Shown one piece after another: positions 1 to 13,040 of a DNA stretch of 64,000 nucleotides (position 1 is its first letter; each line of letters starts with the position of its first letter). Origin of the DNA: Branchiostoma floridae (lineage: Eukaryota; Chordata; Leptocardii; Amphioxiformes; Branchiostomatidae); assembly GCF_000003815.2 (NCBI RefSeq), contig NC_049986.1:19423006-19487005 (forward strand). The letters run 5' to 3'. The notes beneath the pieces were generated by a model. The model saw nothing but the letters and a program-made list of their open reading frames with translations. It was not told the origin of the DNA and searched no databases. The translations under genes were made by a program, and so were the position numbers.

Positions 1-86
1 ACCTGAGACACATTAATACCTGTACCTAGCCCGTCGAGGCATGAATGTACAATAAAGGTCTTTCATTCATTCATTCATTAATACTG
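1..86 (+). repeat. Possible LINE 3' end with ATTC tail
   Basis: The stretch has AATAAA at 51 followed by GGTCTTT and a run of CATT units to about 78. The same junction in reverse (ATTC units next to AAGACCTTTACTG) occurs at 44450-44530. A shared 3' tail of this kind suggests the ends of one non-LTR retrotransposon family, but no coding part is present here. The rest to 416 shows nothing I can support. Confidence 0.4.
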
Positions 87-416
87 TCGAAGTTGGGTGA
101 CTTCGATGGGTTTTCGTGCAAAAATAATTACACGCCTCGTCACTGCTGGTCTGGTTGCTAGGCTTTTTCCATGACCCACACAGGTCAACTCCTCGGCTCT
201 AGAGCCAACAACGCATTGTCCCTAAGGAAATTCCACAACAGAAACACCCCATCCGTTACCCTGATATAATATTGAGATCGGTGTCGTCAGGCTAGGCAAA
301 AGGCGTCTCAACACTATTTCTACCTCTTGAAACTGAGCCCATATTTTTATCAGGGAAGTTTCTGATTACATAAAAGGAAAACTGGGGAATGTATAAGGAA
401 TTATCAGGATATGATC

Positions 417-870
417 AATTATGTGCCAGCAACAGGTATGACAGACTCTAAATGCAGAACTAAAGCTTTGTAAAGTGCCCTGTTGTATGTACATTTACGT
501 TGTAAGTTGATCACTATCATCAATAGATATTTCTTGATAATATTAACGTTACATGAAAAAAAGCAGAATCTAAAAAGAAACTCTCCCATTGATTCGATTT
601 TTTAAAGATTTGTAATATATCTAACGAAACAAGGAAGTGAAATATACAAATACAAATGTAGAAACAAAAACATTTACCTCCAGGTTCTGTAGGTTTATAT
701 CCAGTTGCGTTCTTGGCCATTTACTAATTCCTCATGTACAAAGGTCCGTTCCTAGATCCTGGAAAATCATCGTCCTTCTCCAAGTTCGTTCGTTCGTTTT
801 CCAAGTTCAAACCCACTTGTGCCCCATGGCGGGTTTGCCCTCGGGGAGAGTAGAAACCCCCAGGGCGGGC
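417..870 (+). repeat. Dispersed repeat, copy A
   Basis: This segment matches 3556-3990 along its length, beginning at TATGTGCCAGCA and ending near CCATGGCGGGTTTG. Blocks such as CTTTGTAAAGTGCCCTGTTG and GATCACTATCATCAATAGA are identical, with scattered substitutions and small indels elsewhere. No transposase or terminal repeat was identified, so the repeat class is unknown. Open frames in it on either strand are short and not conserved between the copies. Confidence 0.75.
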
Positions 871-1794
871 CTGGTGCTTACACAGAAATTTGGCCACTAC
901 CATCGGTTAACTATTACTTATTCGCACAGAGTCGATTTATTAGCTCCCCTCTCTTCTCTCATCTATCTGTTCTGACCTGTCCTACCATCACTCCTGCTTA
1001 TGTAACCGACGGGGACAGACTATCAAAACCACATGCCCATTGATCATGTCACTCTCTGAGCGAGCCGCCTCTGTCGACCGTCTCAAGAGGGCACAAGGCA
1101 CTGTCTTTCTCAGACGTCTATAGAGTGCTGATCAGCAGGCAAATGCCCCTGCGTCATGAATTTCGGAGGTTTCCATATGGAGCCAAGATGTGACAGAACC
1201 CTAACTTGAAATAAGATACAGTGTAAATCCAGATCAAAATTGTTGTTTGTTTGTTTGTTTATTCTTTATTTAACTAGGGTAAAGCATGTCGCACTAATCA
1301 TGACAAAGCAGAGGTTACAGTCGGGGGAGGGGTGACATTTATATGTTAGTAGAATGGTGTAGTGAGCCGTATTTTTTTTTTTTTATTGAACAAACACATG
1401 AAGGCAAAATAACAGACAAGTAGCGGCCCACTCAAGTTAAGACAACTTATTTCGGTGCCGCTATTTAAAAGAAAATAAGAATAACATATGATTGACAAGA
1501 TGCAGTAAATCTGTGCAAATGGTATACTAGTGTATTGACTGATGGAAGCGCAAGTCCTAGTACCTCCCCCCCCGGAAATATAGGTCACGAAAAAAAAAAA
1601 CATGGTTATAAATGGCCAGTTTGCACAATGAAGTTCTGAGTTGAAGACATAATCAAACAGTTTGTGGAATAGTTGCAAAGGGAAGTACCAAAAAGTAGTA
1701 AATATTTGAGTTTACCATCAGAGAGAGAGAAAATATCTAAAAGATGTCCTACGATCCTAGAAAGTTTTATTTTCTAGTTTTAAAAGCCGTATTT
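871..1794. other. No gene seen
   Basis: The stretch holds short homopolymers (T run near 1371, C run near 1566, A run near 1590), a TTTG run at 1244 and no coding signal I can support. Confidence 0.5.
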
Positions 1795-2140
1795 TGTTCA
1801 GCTCAGACCCAAGTGGTCTAAGCTTCGATCCTGTCACCGGTGTTGTGCCCTTGGAAAAGGCACATTACACGACTCTCCGTCACTCAGGTGAAAATGAGAA
1901 CTTAGCTTCGGCTCGGACTCGGATTGGACGTTAAATGGAGGTCCAGTGTTTGAGGACAGCCACACCTTGCGCGTGTAAAAGAAACCACACGCTTATCGAA
2001 AAGAGTAGACCGGGTCTTACCCCGTGTGAGCGGATCAGTTAAGTCTGTCACGGGCTATGCAGCCTGCCCTTTCCAGTACAAACCTGGTGTGTTACACATG
2101 CGACAGTTACCGGATGTGCAATACAAACAAACAAACAAAG
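1795..2140 (+). mobile_element. tRNA-derived SINE-like element
   Basis: The start has a degenerate tRNA-like region (AAGTGGTCTAAG, then CTTCGATCCTGTC as a B-box-like sequence). It is followed by GTGCCCTTGGAAAAGGCAC and CGACTCTCCGTCACTCAGGTG, a body that I remember as common in invertebrate deuterostome and mollusc SINEs. It ends in a CAAA tail at about 2122-2140. The head is too degenerate to be a tRNA gene. Confidence 0.6.
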
Positions 2141-3150
2141 TAGTAGACACGATTTCTTCTTCTCTTCGGTCGCGGTTGTAGGCAGGCGTAATGAATCCTG
2201 GACAATACCCCCCTCCCCCGGCTCTTGGGGAGAATGTAATTGTGTGTTGGGCCTCCTATCGGCTTTTTTGGAACTGCAGGGATGGGTTTTGCTCTAGAAT
2301 TCAAGCATAATAACTCAACAACGAGTTATTGGGTCGTCATATTTTTTTATAGATATATAGATATATTAAATGACGATTTGCATGGTTAGATACAAATCGA
2401 TATCTAATTTGCATAATTGATAAGTAAACTTAACAAATCCGCTACACTTCATACCGGGACTCATAAACATGTGATATATGTAAAATATCGCTATAAAAAC
2501 GGTTAGGATATTAGTTGTGGAACTACAAGCACTGTTGTGTCCTTCCATGATCATGACCGGCTCGGGTTTGACATTGTTTTACTTTCATTGTTCCATACGT
2601 GTGTGAGGCAGTGTTGTGATAGAATATTTTATTCTGTACATATTTACATGGATTCACGACAACACTTTTATTCCTTTTACGTACAACAGCTCTTGACTAG
2701 TCCTTGCGCCAGGCCCTCTACCCCCTGGTCTGTCTCTCCTGACTTACTTGCCTTACTTCTAATCTGAAATCTGCAGGCCGGTTAAATCCTTCCAGATGAC
2801 TCCGTCACATGGTTCTAAAAGGAGCCGTGGTTTCTTGCCCGGTCTGTGTTGTGTCTCCTTTGCGTTTGATGTAAAGAACGATTTCATACCGTCTTTGCCT
2901 AACAGTACAGCCACGTTCTATCCGTTGTTACCTCCATAGAAAATGGAGGCAGTGTTGTTTCGGTGTGGCTGTGCGTGTGCCTGTGTTTCCAGATATTTGT
3001 GTTCCCAGGTTTTGTGGTCAACGTAACTCCCTGGTATGTGACCTTGGTATTGCAGAAGAATTTTTGCTTTTTGTATCTTTGTCCTGGGTGTGAGGTCTTG
3101 ATATTTTGGTGGCAAATAGCTTTTGATGTGAGGAAGAAGTTGTGTAGCCC
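2141..3150. other. No gene seen
   Basis: AT-rich and mixed sequence with no splice-consistent exon or repeat structure that I could support. The open frames here are short and lack family resemblance. Confidence 0.4.
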
Positions 3151-3235
3151 CCCACCCCCATCCCCTCCCTAGCAGCTTCTTCTGCGGGGGCATTGTTCTT
3201 AAGCATTTTAAGGGGTGTAACGACTACAGTTCTGC
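3151..3235 (+). repeat. Short dispersed repeat, copy 1
   Basis: Matches 6008-6090: CACCCCCATCCC, AGCAGCTT, CGGGGGCATTGTT and an ATTTTAAGG block occur in the same order. Class unknown. Confidence 0.55.
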
Positions 3236-3555
3236 TTTAAACGTCCTTAAATATCTATATTATCAAGCAGAAATAATGTTCGATCACTGGATCCTTTGTT
3301 CTTGTATACAGTTTATCCACATAGATAATATTCACACAAACAGAGCTATATGACACAGATATTACCAAGATAATGACAAGTCACCAGGACATTAATCCTT
3401 CAGAACAATCTTACATTAGGACATTGCGTTGTGTTAACTACAAAACAGAGTTACTTCAGACAAATGTCACCGGGCACTAACAGTGGACTGCCCTTCCTTG
3501 CACGAACTGTGGCCTCATATAGAAATAAAAACGAAAACTTTGGGGGAACATATGA

Positions 3556-3990
3556 GGATTTATGTGCCAGCATCAGATATGACAGACTCTGATGAACTCA
3601 TAGAACTAAAGCTTTGTAAAGTGCCCTGTTGTATGTACATTTACTTTGCAAGTTGATCACTATCATCAATAGATATTTCTTGATAGTATTAACGTAATAC
3701 ATGAAAAAAAAACACGAAAAGAATCTAAAAAAAATCTCCCATTGATTCAATATTTCAAAGATTTGTAGAACATCTAACGATACAAAGATGTGAGCTATAC
3801 AAATAGATAGAAACAAAAACATTACTTTTCCAGGTTCTGTAGGTTATCCAGTTGCGTTCTTGGGCCATTTACTAATTCCTCCTGTACAAACGCCCATTCC
3901 GTAGATCCTGGAAAAATCATCGTCTTTCCCCATGCGTTCGTTCCCCAAGTTCAAACCAACTTCCCATGTACGGGACCCATGGCGGGTTTG
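3556..3990 (+). repeat. Dispersed repeat, copy B
   Basis: Second copy of the segment at 417-870, in the same orientation about 3.1 kb away. It could be a local segmental duplication or two insertions of one element; no target-site duplication was found to decide. Confidence 0.75.
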
Positions 3991-5590
3991 GCAGCAGGAC
4001 ACAGAGCTGATACATGGCTTCTCTTTACCGATCTTGCTGGCGGGCACATTATTCCGGGAACACCCAGACTGGGTTGTTTGTATTGCTTAAATTGCAGTAA
4101 ACCGCCTCATGGCGTAACACATCAGGTTTATACTTCATTCAAACCGGGAGGAACCCTTCTCTTTTCGATAAACGTGATGGGTTCTGTATCGGAGCTTTGT
4201 GTGTAGTGGTTCATGGTGGGGTTTATTTCACGGTGTTTAATTATGTTTTCCAACAGGAAATACATTGTTGCTGTATTCTTCTTGTTTTTTTTTTAAATCT
4301 CTTCAGGTTCTTCTGTCATGTTTGAACACCTCTATCACTTGATATAAGTCGAAAACAAACGAACGGAAGTTAATGATTTTGGCACGTGGGTAGTTTGATC
4401 AGAGACGAGTACGACGTATTACTATTATTACTCTAAGTCGCACATAACTTGCATGATTAATGAGGAAACGAGTACATGCTACGGATGTAATACTAGGAGT
4501 GAAGGTAGCTATAGGAAAGGTGCATATAACGCACAATGTTAATATGTGACGCATTTTCACAATTGATACAGATACTTGTTATTTCCTTGAATGGTACATG
4601 TACATGGTCGGAACGCGAAAACCCGTTTTAATGTAAAAACCACCACCACCGTCATTACCTTCCCACCAATGTGTTGTCGACGCGGTGTTCATATGGTGTT
4701 AGTTATGGCCTCATACCGGACTTTTGTTGTCTAATTTAAAATAACGCTTCATTATGCAACTTTTATTAAAAAACAGTTCTGCTGGAGATGTTTTAATTTC
4801 TATTGCAAGAGCACTTATCCAGTAATCAATACAAAAAATGTCCCCAAAATCCGACCGACTATAACTGTACGTAAATACTATCCACAAAGAGGGGTTTTCC
4901 TCTCGTGAACCGCTGACCGCATTACTCAGGATAAACAAACGTACACGTCCGACACTCGCACGAATGCCGAAACTTTCCTTCCTGATTCTGTCAAAATACA
5001 TAACCTTTCATCTCAAATCCTTTCAATATGACATGGGGGCGATAAAAGGCAATTTATCATCCACGGTTTCTGGGCCAAATTTATATTTTGGTAGGGATTC
5101 CCACTCGGAGTAATACAGGAACGAGACCTTATGTCTCACCCAACGACTTCGTGGAAACAGGTTGTCCCCGTTCTTATCTACTGGACCTACTACCTGTTCC
5201 CGCTTATCGCTGATCAGTTAGATGTTATCTCTGCTATCTGTACTGCTGTCACACTGTTCCTACTGCCATCAATCGTACGGGGTGACTGTTAGCGGCTGGT
5301 GCGTTACCACGATGGTGTTTTTTTTAAGAGTACAGTGAAACTCGTATTTGCTGTCTTGGTTATTAGCATGCAAGACCCACTCAAAGAAAGTCAAGGGTCC
5401 AAAATTATAGCTCTACCCATCACTGATGACCATACTCAGAAAGCGACACAATCAGCGAGAGGCGAGGACTAGGGGTATGGGAATGGGCCATGGATGGGAA
5501 GGTCCCGATCTGATCGGTCAGGGGCCCACCTAGACCCACGTGTAGGTTCAGGGAGAGAAAGCAATAGTACCACAATTTGCATGCACAATA
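3991..5590. other. No gene seen
   Basis: No exon, RNA or clear repeat is supported here. A minus-strand open frame of 96 codons (4711-5001) has no recognisable motif and is not called. Confidence 0.4.
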
Positions 5591-5790
5591 ATTGAACTAC
5601 ATACTGTAAATGCAGAAATGTTTGCGGAGCTTGAGACGGGAGGGAAGTTTTGTCTCCCCGCAAGCTGACAGGATATGTTGCATGCCCATACGTTTTGAAA
5701 AAAAAGTCGTGACACACCACAGGCTACGAGTATAAGTATAAGGTATGAGTGCACCGGGGCTTGAGACGGGACGGAATTGTGCCCCCTGCC
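5591..5790 (+). repeat. MITE-end fragment plus duplicated motif
   Basis: TACTGTAAATGCAGAAATG at about 5601 matches the terminal repeat of the MITE at 19368-19594, but the opposite end is missing. GCTTGAGACGGGA then occurs twice (5629 and 5759), each followed by a G-rich to C-rich stretch. Probably a truncated insertion. Confidence 0.45.
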
Positions 5791-6007
5791 CAATTGCACA
5801 AGAGGAGAGTATTAGAAGAGGATATAACGTTATGATCTAAAACTAGAATTTCAATGTTTTAGCTCAGAGTGGCCCACGCACGCGACCGTACGTAATCGGG
5901 TCGGCGTTCAGGACGTGTATCGGAAGGTCTCGGAAATTACTAGGGGTGGGTTCGGTTCAGGTTCAAATAAAGGATCATGTCCAGGTCCGGACCTGAACCT
6001 GGTAGGT

Positions 6008-6090
6008 CACCACCCCCATCCCCCAGCAGCTTGCTCTACGGGGGCATTGTTCCCTTAACTATTTTAAGGATGATAGCGAAACAGAATAAC
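6008..6090 (+). repeat. Short dispersed repeat, copy 2
   Basis: Same block order as 3151-3235 with small indels. Confidence 0.55.
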
Positions 6091-7890
6091 GACGACTTTC
6101 CATCATATTTAGTATGCAGGTAGTTTAGTTAAATGTGTACGTAATAGCATGGTGATTAAGCAAATTATAACTTGATTTCAATAATTAATGACGAGAATCT
6201 GTTATTGGCTATTTATACAGTGTATGCGATTCAACTGTGGCGGTGTGTTCACACGCAGCTATTGTACTAGGTAAGACTTTGGTACTTTGATCCCGCGGCT
6301 ACTGCTGGTGGAGTGCTTGTTGTAGTGAGACAGACGAAAAGCCTCGGCCGTGATGCGTTTGATATGACACGTCTTTGACAAATTCCAAACTGCATCCCTC
6401 TCTGTATCTATCCATGCTAATTCAAAGCGTTTATGTTGCTAGACTCCTTCACCGGCCTCTCTGGGGGCCTACGCTACCTTGTCCAAGGCTGTGTTACAGT
6501 GTGTAAATTGACCTCACCTTACATCACGCATGACGTCAATATAACATAGTACAGACACTTTTTTATCAGAGTTAAAAGACAGTGATGATTACTTGCACTT
6601 TACGTCATGATTTCTAAAGATGACGAGCAAATTTAGACTACAACACTTTTGAACACAGTTATACGGTAACCAGTCCAGCTACTTACTTCGGTTAAGACTT
6701 CTCAATACCTACTTCAACGAAAAAGTCCAAACCGTACCGCCGTTACCTTCTTACTAATTCTCACGTCGCCAGTGTTTTTTTTAAAAACCACACTTTTTTC
6801 ATCTTACTCATCTTACATTCTTTAGATGTCCGATGACGGTAGGGTCAATAATTTCTTCTGTATGCGAGGGGATGGGGCGACCCTGACGACTAGATCGATG
6901 AAAAGGTGGACTGACTCACCTCTGTTGAGTGACTTTTGACAGTGAAGAACTGAAACTGGGTCAGAGGGATTCAGCCATTTAATGAGAAAACGGGGCCGCG
7001 TCTTGTACAGGCGGTGCTGTGGCGTACCACTTATACACAGGAAAGTAGGGACAGTCAAGTAACGGAATGAATCAATGGTATTCAGTGTGTATTCCTACCC
7101 AAATGTGGCCAAATGCAGTATCTTTAACAAAAGAAACTACGATTCCATTGTCATATCAACAGTTTATCAAAGGCGTTTAGAATCTTTGTAGGGATCCACA
7201 AATGTGTTCCATAAAAATACACTCTTATTGAAAACTGTTGGTACGTAGATGTGGACATTAGCCCAATCCGTGTGCGTTCTAAAATTTAATTAAAGTACAA
7301 CTAAACCTACCTGTACTAAGACTAAAGGATAGGGCTATGTGAGATGGAAAACCTGAAGATACAGCGGTCGTTAGCCTTAATGTGAGTGTATTGTAACGAT
7401 CGCCCTTCTTTAAAATCGTAGGCATACATAGACATGATAGCAAATAAAAGTACATAAAAACGCGATAATCAACACTATCCCTCCATGCCATCTACTGCAA
7501 TTACTTTCAGCTTCTGTACCTTGTCCACTTAAAACCTTAATCCTGCTTCTATTTGATGTGTCCCCGATAATTGGTCCCCTCTGCTGTAATCCATTTCTGG
7601 AGAGGTTTTCCCGATTCGGGGATTAGCTGCCATCACGACTGTGTGCGGTGATTTATTGATATCAATGAGTTTCTTTCTACTGACCTCAATTCCACATCTC
7701 AGGTTCATTTACTTGAAACGTCTGGCCGTTTCGAAAGTCTATCTAGCTGTTTTTAGTAGCTGCTATGGCATTACCTGGATGTCTAAATTCATTGACTTAC
7801 GTCTGTAGTTGCGTCTAGGTACGTTTGTTTGGCGTCTATGTGGGAAAGGGAAAAGTAGCCATAGGGGCAATGAGCTCTTACCCACTGTGT
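6091..7890. other. No gene seen
   Basis: No supported feature. Sequence composition is ordinary, and all open frames are short. Confidence 0.4.
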
Positions 7891-7891
7891 C

Positions 7892-8088
7892 TAAGGGCGC
7901 GGTCATATAGGTCGTGCGATCGTGGTAAGATTTTGATGCCATAGGATTTTTAAGCAAGCCGTGACAGAACCAACCACCGAAGATAGCATTTTGTATACCA
8001 AGACAGTTGAACTTTGCAGGTGACGTACAGTTTTGTCCTCCAAAATGCCCGAAGGTAGCGATCGTACGACCTATGTGACTGCGCCCCA
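7892..8088. mobile_element. MITE-like element with terminal inverted repeats
   Basis: The left end GGGCGCGGTCATATAGGTCG and the right end ATAGGT-complement sequence (CGATCGTACGACCTATGTGACTGCGCCC) are inverted copies over about 28 bp. The roughly 195-bp element has no transposase. A 124-codon minus-strand open frame overlapping it (7763-8137) is explained by this repeat and is not called as a gene. Confidence 0.65.
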
Positions 8089-8236
8089 CTGCACGGTTTT
8101 TGGGAGGCGGAACCCCTCCCTCTGTATTAACCACCAAAGTTGGGTACCCATTATACAGTAGGAGGGGGTGAGGAAAGTGGTGTTAAGTACATTTTATGGA
8201 CAAAACGTCTAGCGAGGAATAACAAGAATAGAACAA

Positions 8237-8452
8237 GTGACCTCGTGCTCATTTGGCCTTTACCAGGCTCTCCAGGTCACTTAAAAATAGCAGAAATTGG
8301 TCAAATAGACTGAGAACTTACCAGAGAAGTTTGTTGGCCAAAGTGTACTCCTCGGCCAACCAAATCCTCAGGCGTGTTTTCTATCTAATTGACCAATTTC
8401 TACTATTTTGACCTGGGGAGCCTGGTAGAGGCTAGTGCTCACTGTCCTGACC
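8237..8452. repeat. Foldback inverted repeat
   Basis: Arms of about 70 bp: the left arm contains GTGCTCATTTGG, CCAGGCTCTCCAGGTCA and AGAAATTGGTCAA. The right arm contains TTGACCAATTTCT, TGACCTGGGGAGCCTGG and GTGCTCAC in reverse order. The loop contains CTCGGCCAACC. Non-autonomous element or hairpin-forming repeat. Confidence 0.65.
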
Positions 8453-8875
8453 ACTAGGCTTAGCACGACGCAACTAGTGCATATATGCATATGGGGCTGG
8501 TGGCAAATACTCAACTGTTGAATTTATACCATGAGCAGAATGCCTGGGTTTTCATTTCGATCAAATCACATTTTATATATGCAATCAGCATCCCAGGCCA
8601 CCATGTCATTGACTACTGACCCGTATGGTGACCTCTTGTGACATTACTAATATATCTGGCAAAAATTCTGATCGATATCTTCTCACCAAACGTGAAGGCA
8701 GTCAGACGTCACCACTTGAATTTCCCTTCAGTCTAGCAGAATTTAACAACGTATAAGACATTGATTGGGTGTCTATGTCTAAAAAAACTGATCATGACGT
8801 CACAGATGGTATTATCACCAAGCACAGTAGGTGCATCTTTGCTGGATAGTTTTAAAGAACATTTGCAGATACATG

Positions 8876-8995
8876 TGCAAAAGTTAGGTGTGACGGGTCG
8901 TTTAGTGCACGTCACATGCCTGCGATGCTGGTGTGTTACACCGAAGGGCGGTTATACTAGCTATATAAATTTTAGATACAAATACAGATACAAGC
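8876..8995 (-). repeat. Dispersed repeat, inverted partner of 18628-18750
   Basis: TGCAAAAGTTAGG, CCGAAGGGCGGTTATA, AGCTATATAAA and TTTAGATACA are the reverse complement, in order, of the segment at 18628-18750. The middle about 40 bases differ. Class unknown. Confidence 0.7.
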
Positions 8996-9556
8996 CAGGT
9001 CGCTTCCTTTGCCATCCTTCTTATACTTTTACCCTCTTCAATGTTATTCACCCATGCGTTAGTTTATATCTTAATACTTACTAGTAAGATATTGTAAAAA
9101 GAGCTATTCACCTCATATAAGACATTTTGTTTTTGATTTAACATGTTAGAACACGTTTCTTAATAAGAATTATCATTAATTAGTAGTAATATCATTCAAT
9201 CTCACAATCGTCATAAGGTGTACTTTGTTCAAGAAGATTATCTTGGCAGTTGAGACCCGTACCTCCTTGTTTATGACCTACATTACAAACTATGTTTACC
9301 ATCCACCCCGGTGTTGCAGCACACACGTCCCCCGTGAATTATTGGCCCTTCCTTCTGTGGACTCGTGCTCTTCACGAGAAGCCTCGTGACGTCACGGCTG
9401 GTATTTACAGGCCCTTTAATTGGAGACAGGGGACGTACCCGGCTTATCGCAGCTAATTAGGCATAGGAAAAAAATGTTGTGTTTCCTGTTTCCCGACCTA
9501 CTATAGAAAAACCTAAAGACCCTATAGACCTAGCCTTTTTGGGGGTGGGCAGCGGA

Positions 9557-9703
9557 CTCACTCACTCACTCACTCACTCACTCACTCACTCACTCACTCA
9601 CTCACACACTCACTCACTCACTCACTCACTCACTCACTCACTCACTCACTCATGATCACTCACTCACTCACTCACTCACTCACTCACTCACTCACTCACT
9701 CAC
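9557..9703. repeat. CTCA tetranucleotide microsatellite
   Basis: About 145 bases of nearly pure ACTC units, broken by one ACACACTC and one CATGATCA interruption. Confidence 0.95.
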
Positions 9704-10997
9704 AGTTAGAATTTATATTCAGCCTATTTCCAATTGAAGCAAAAACCCTACTTGTTCTATCTGATGAAGAATAAATGTATCTATTATGCACAAAATCTAA
9801 GTTTGACTTTGAAAGACAAGTGTCCTCATGCATTTCAGTTTACTTTGTTCAACTGTATTGTAATTTGTCTACCTAAAGTTTTTGCCGGCCTAAAAAAATT
9901 ACAAGAAAAAAAGATAATCCCTACCTACCGACCCAATTTTTTTTCATGACTGAAACAGAAAACACAAGATTTTTTCCTTGGCCTTATTGGTACAGAAGCT
10001 ACTCTGCAGAATGTGCTCCTAATGTGGGACCCGGGATTCGACATGCGATAAGAATAGAAACAAAAATAAAGAAACCGTCTTCCTGTTTTGAAGGCTATAA
10101 ATGTTTTCCACGTGAGACTAACATGAAGATATGACGGCTTGTCTTCCTGTTTTCAAGGGTCTAGACTGTGTCATTGACCGAAATCTGTGCCAAGTCTTAT
10201 GTCATTGCAGCTTATATAAGGAGTACAGGAAGAGACCTACTTTCAAAATACGATTATATGGTTGCTTCCTATTTTCTTGAGTTTCTTGAAGTTAACACAT
10301 CCCCGTTCTTTACCAATTTATGTATTTTCTATTACAATTTAGAGGGCTAGATAACGGATAAAAATTTCCAATATGAATTCATATTGCTGGACACGTTCGT
10401 CACTGCATTGGTGTCCAGCTTACCAACAGCTCGCGCTTACATCGATTGTAAGCTACTAGTAATGTAAGTCAGTCTTCGACTGCAAAATTGACATAAGACG
10501 TGGTCGGACTATTCACTGCTTGACAAAAAATCCTTAATACAATACAGGTAAAACGTAGGAGCAATCACTACCGTCATTTTTCTATTTTGCCTGAATTTAC
10601 ATAGGGCCGATTAAACTACCATGTCCCACCTCGACCTTACACCTTAGACTTACACCACGATATTTAAAAAAACTACATCCTTTGAAAAATGATATCCTTT
10701 AACATTTCAATGCACCACAAGGTGTTCAATCTATCGTTTCACGGTACTAACTAAAGCTAGATATGTGGAGAGGGGGCTACGTGGCCTATTCTCTTGACCT
10801 GTTTTGAGGATTAGTGGTACGACACAGGTAGAAGTAATCATCAGGCATTCCTTCATCTCTATTATCCCTCCTCTCTCCGGTCACAATAACCCCCGATGTT
10901 CCGTTTGCCATCAAACAACACCCGTCTGCTGCCCCCTTCAGTACATGGTACTTTCATAAGGTCAGACTTGTTGTGGTACTCAGGACGCACTGAACGG
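9704..10997. other. No gene seen
   Basis: AT-rich. A phrase TCCCTACCTACCGACCC with A/T runs (about 9918) recurs diverged at 21222, hinting at an old dispersed repeat. No exon was supported. Confidence 0.35.
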
Positions 10998-11290
10998 TGT
11001 TAGCTATTGTAAACAAACATGAATTAAAATTTCCCCGACTAGATATAAAGGCCAGACATTGCATCTTGTTAACAAAGAGAGGAAGAGCAGAACTATGCGG
11101 CGGTTCAGGTAGGGTATTTAGCAGACGTATACAGTGCCGAGGGTGCCAGCTATAGTAAAAAGACATAGATTAAACTTCCCCCGACCTAATCATATAAAGG
11201 CGAGGTATTGTATCTTGTTTGGAATATCATAGGGAGGCAGAGTAGAGCCATACGGCGGTTCAGGTAGGGTTTTTAGCAGTCTTATACATT
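10998..11290 (+). repeat. Tandem duplication, about 135-bp unit
   Basis: Two diverged units. Shared order: GGTG(C)TAGCTAT-GTAAA, TTAAA-TTCCCCGAC, ATATAAAGGC-A, ATTG-ATCTTGTT, then CGGCGGTTCAGGTAGGGT and TTTAGCAG. A more diverged third part may follow to about 11650. Confidence 0.65.
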
Positions 11291-13040
11291 CTACAGTACT
11301 GTCATCTTCTTTCTCTGTCTTTGGTGTTGAATCAAAGGTGATGTCAAAAAGGGGGACGCCTGGAGGGCATAACATTTCACTATCAAGCATTCAACCAATG
11401 TCGACCAAATCTCAAATCGTTTCATCTGTTCGTCTAAGGGATAAGAATACTTGTAGTTTTCTTCATTCGATAGAATACTGTCCTTTTTTGTTCTGTACCC
11501 GGTACTAGTTCTAGGGTGTTTACAAAGAAGGCAAGCTGAAAAAAGGATCAACTGATGTCCACCAAGTCTTGAATCGCTTTATCCGTCCACGTTAGGTATT
11601 TTAGTAGTCGTGTATCTTTTTTGCTTTGTACATGGTGAAGAATCAAAATTGGGATCTACACGTACGAGGATGATTTTCGAAGTTTATCTTAGATCATAAT
11701 AAAGGAGTATCCTTTCAGGGCAATATCAATATTCGCCAAATTCTAAAGAGTAAACGTCATTCTAGGAATGACTTAACGTTTGTCTCACAGCTGCGCACCG
11801 GTGCCGGTAGTGTGCTATCCTTAGTGCTGCATTTAGAGTAGGATCTACTCATATATTTATGAGGATGGTATAAAAAAGATGGTTCCATTCGGACATAATA
11901 AAAAGTACAGTACAAGCCACTTGATTGCACGGCCTATTTGCCAGTGAATTTCGTGCAATTATCTGGCTGGTGCAATAATGCGAAGTTGTCCAGCTGTACA
12001 GCACAGGTTTGGGATTTTGGGATTCCGTGCAGTTAACAGAAGTGTGCGTTAATCCGCTATGCAATTAACTGGCTTCTACTGTATAATCAAACTTTCTTGT
12101 CTTTGACTGTAATCTATAAATCACTTTTCATCAGTATCCAAAAGATTTTGTATAGTTATGATTATTTAAGATGCAACTTATAAATTCGTGCTTATCTTAA
12201 AGACATGCGTCTATGTTGTGCTGTCCCTGGTGCTGAATTCAAAGTAATATTTGAATTCAAAGTAATATTAAAAAAATCTTTGTATAACGCTTTGCGCAGT
12301 TTTTAGTCGTAAAGATTGATTAAAGAATAGATTCGTATCAGGATTTAAGACCAAATTTCTTGAGTGTGACGAATTGACAACATGTGTGCTCAGAAAAAAA
12401 ACTCCGTTTCGCTAGTTGTCGTTCTTGTCGCGTTTTATTAGCGATATACCAATATTCAAGCAAGGGACAACATGTATAATGCATTCTGCGTTTCATACAG
12501 ATGCGTAGCAGCACATTGTATGGCATGTCCGTAGAATGGTACATTTTGCCAGGTGTAACGCGTACTTATTATGCACATCGCTACATTGTCAAAATGATAC
12601 AATTATGAGTTCTTCCAGTCATAATATTATAGATCCAAGTCTGCATTTCAAATGTCAGAAATCCATTCCTGTTTCACAATGCGGATAAATAGGCAACTTG
12701 CAGATAACAGTTCCACAAACAACTAGATAGATTTGTGAACGGTCAAACGTTCTAGACAGCGCTGTTATTCTTTCTTTTGGTTCAGTCGCTTACGAAATAA
12801 AGTGGGTGCTATCTTTAGCGGCTGTTCGTTTGCAAATCATCTAGTCGCTTCAGTAAGTATCATTTTGCGTATTTGTTGGCATTTTACAACAGGACACTGA
12901 ACATTTTAACATCTTATTAACTATGTGTGTAACATTCATAATCTTCTTCTTACCCTCTTTTTACCTTCAGTGGCGTAGTTTTAGTCTCTCCGTCCACATA
13001 GTTTTCATTTTCTAACATAATTTCTTTTTTGTGATTCTAG
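11291..13040. other. No gene seen upstream of exon 0
   Basis: I looked here for the missing 5' exon of GARNL3 and found no ATG-bearing open frame ending in the required phase at a good donor. A GTAAGT at 12853 follows a frame with a stop only three codons upstream. A 17-bp direct repeat (GAATTCAAAGTAATATT) sits at 12236-12270. Confidence 0.4.

Noticed and set aside
7763-8137. 124-codon minus-strand frame
   Set aside because: Most of it is the MITE at 7892-8088 with inverted ends; no protein motif.
12800-12852. Exon ending at GTAAGT (12853) as the exon before exon 0
   Set aside because: The required frame has a TAG three codons before the donor and exon 0 has no ATG to restart.
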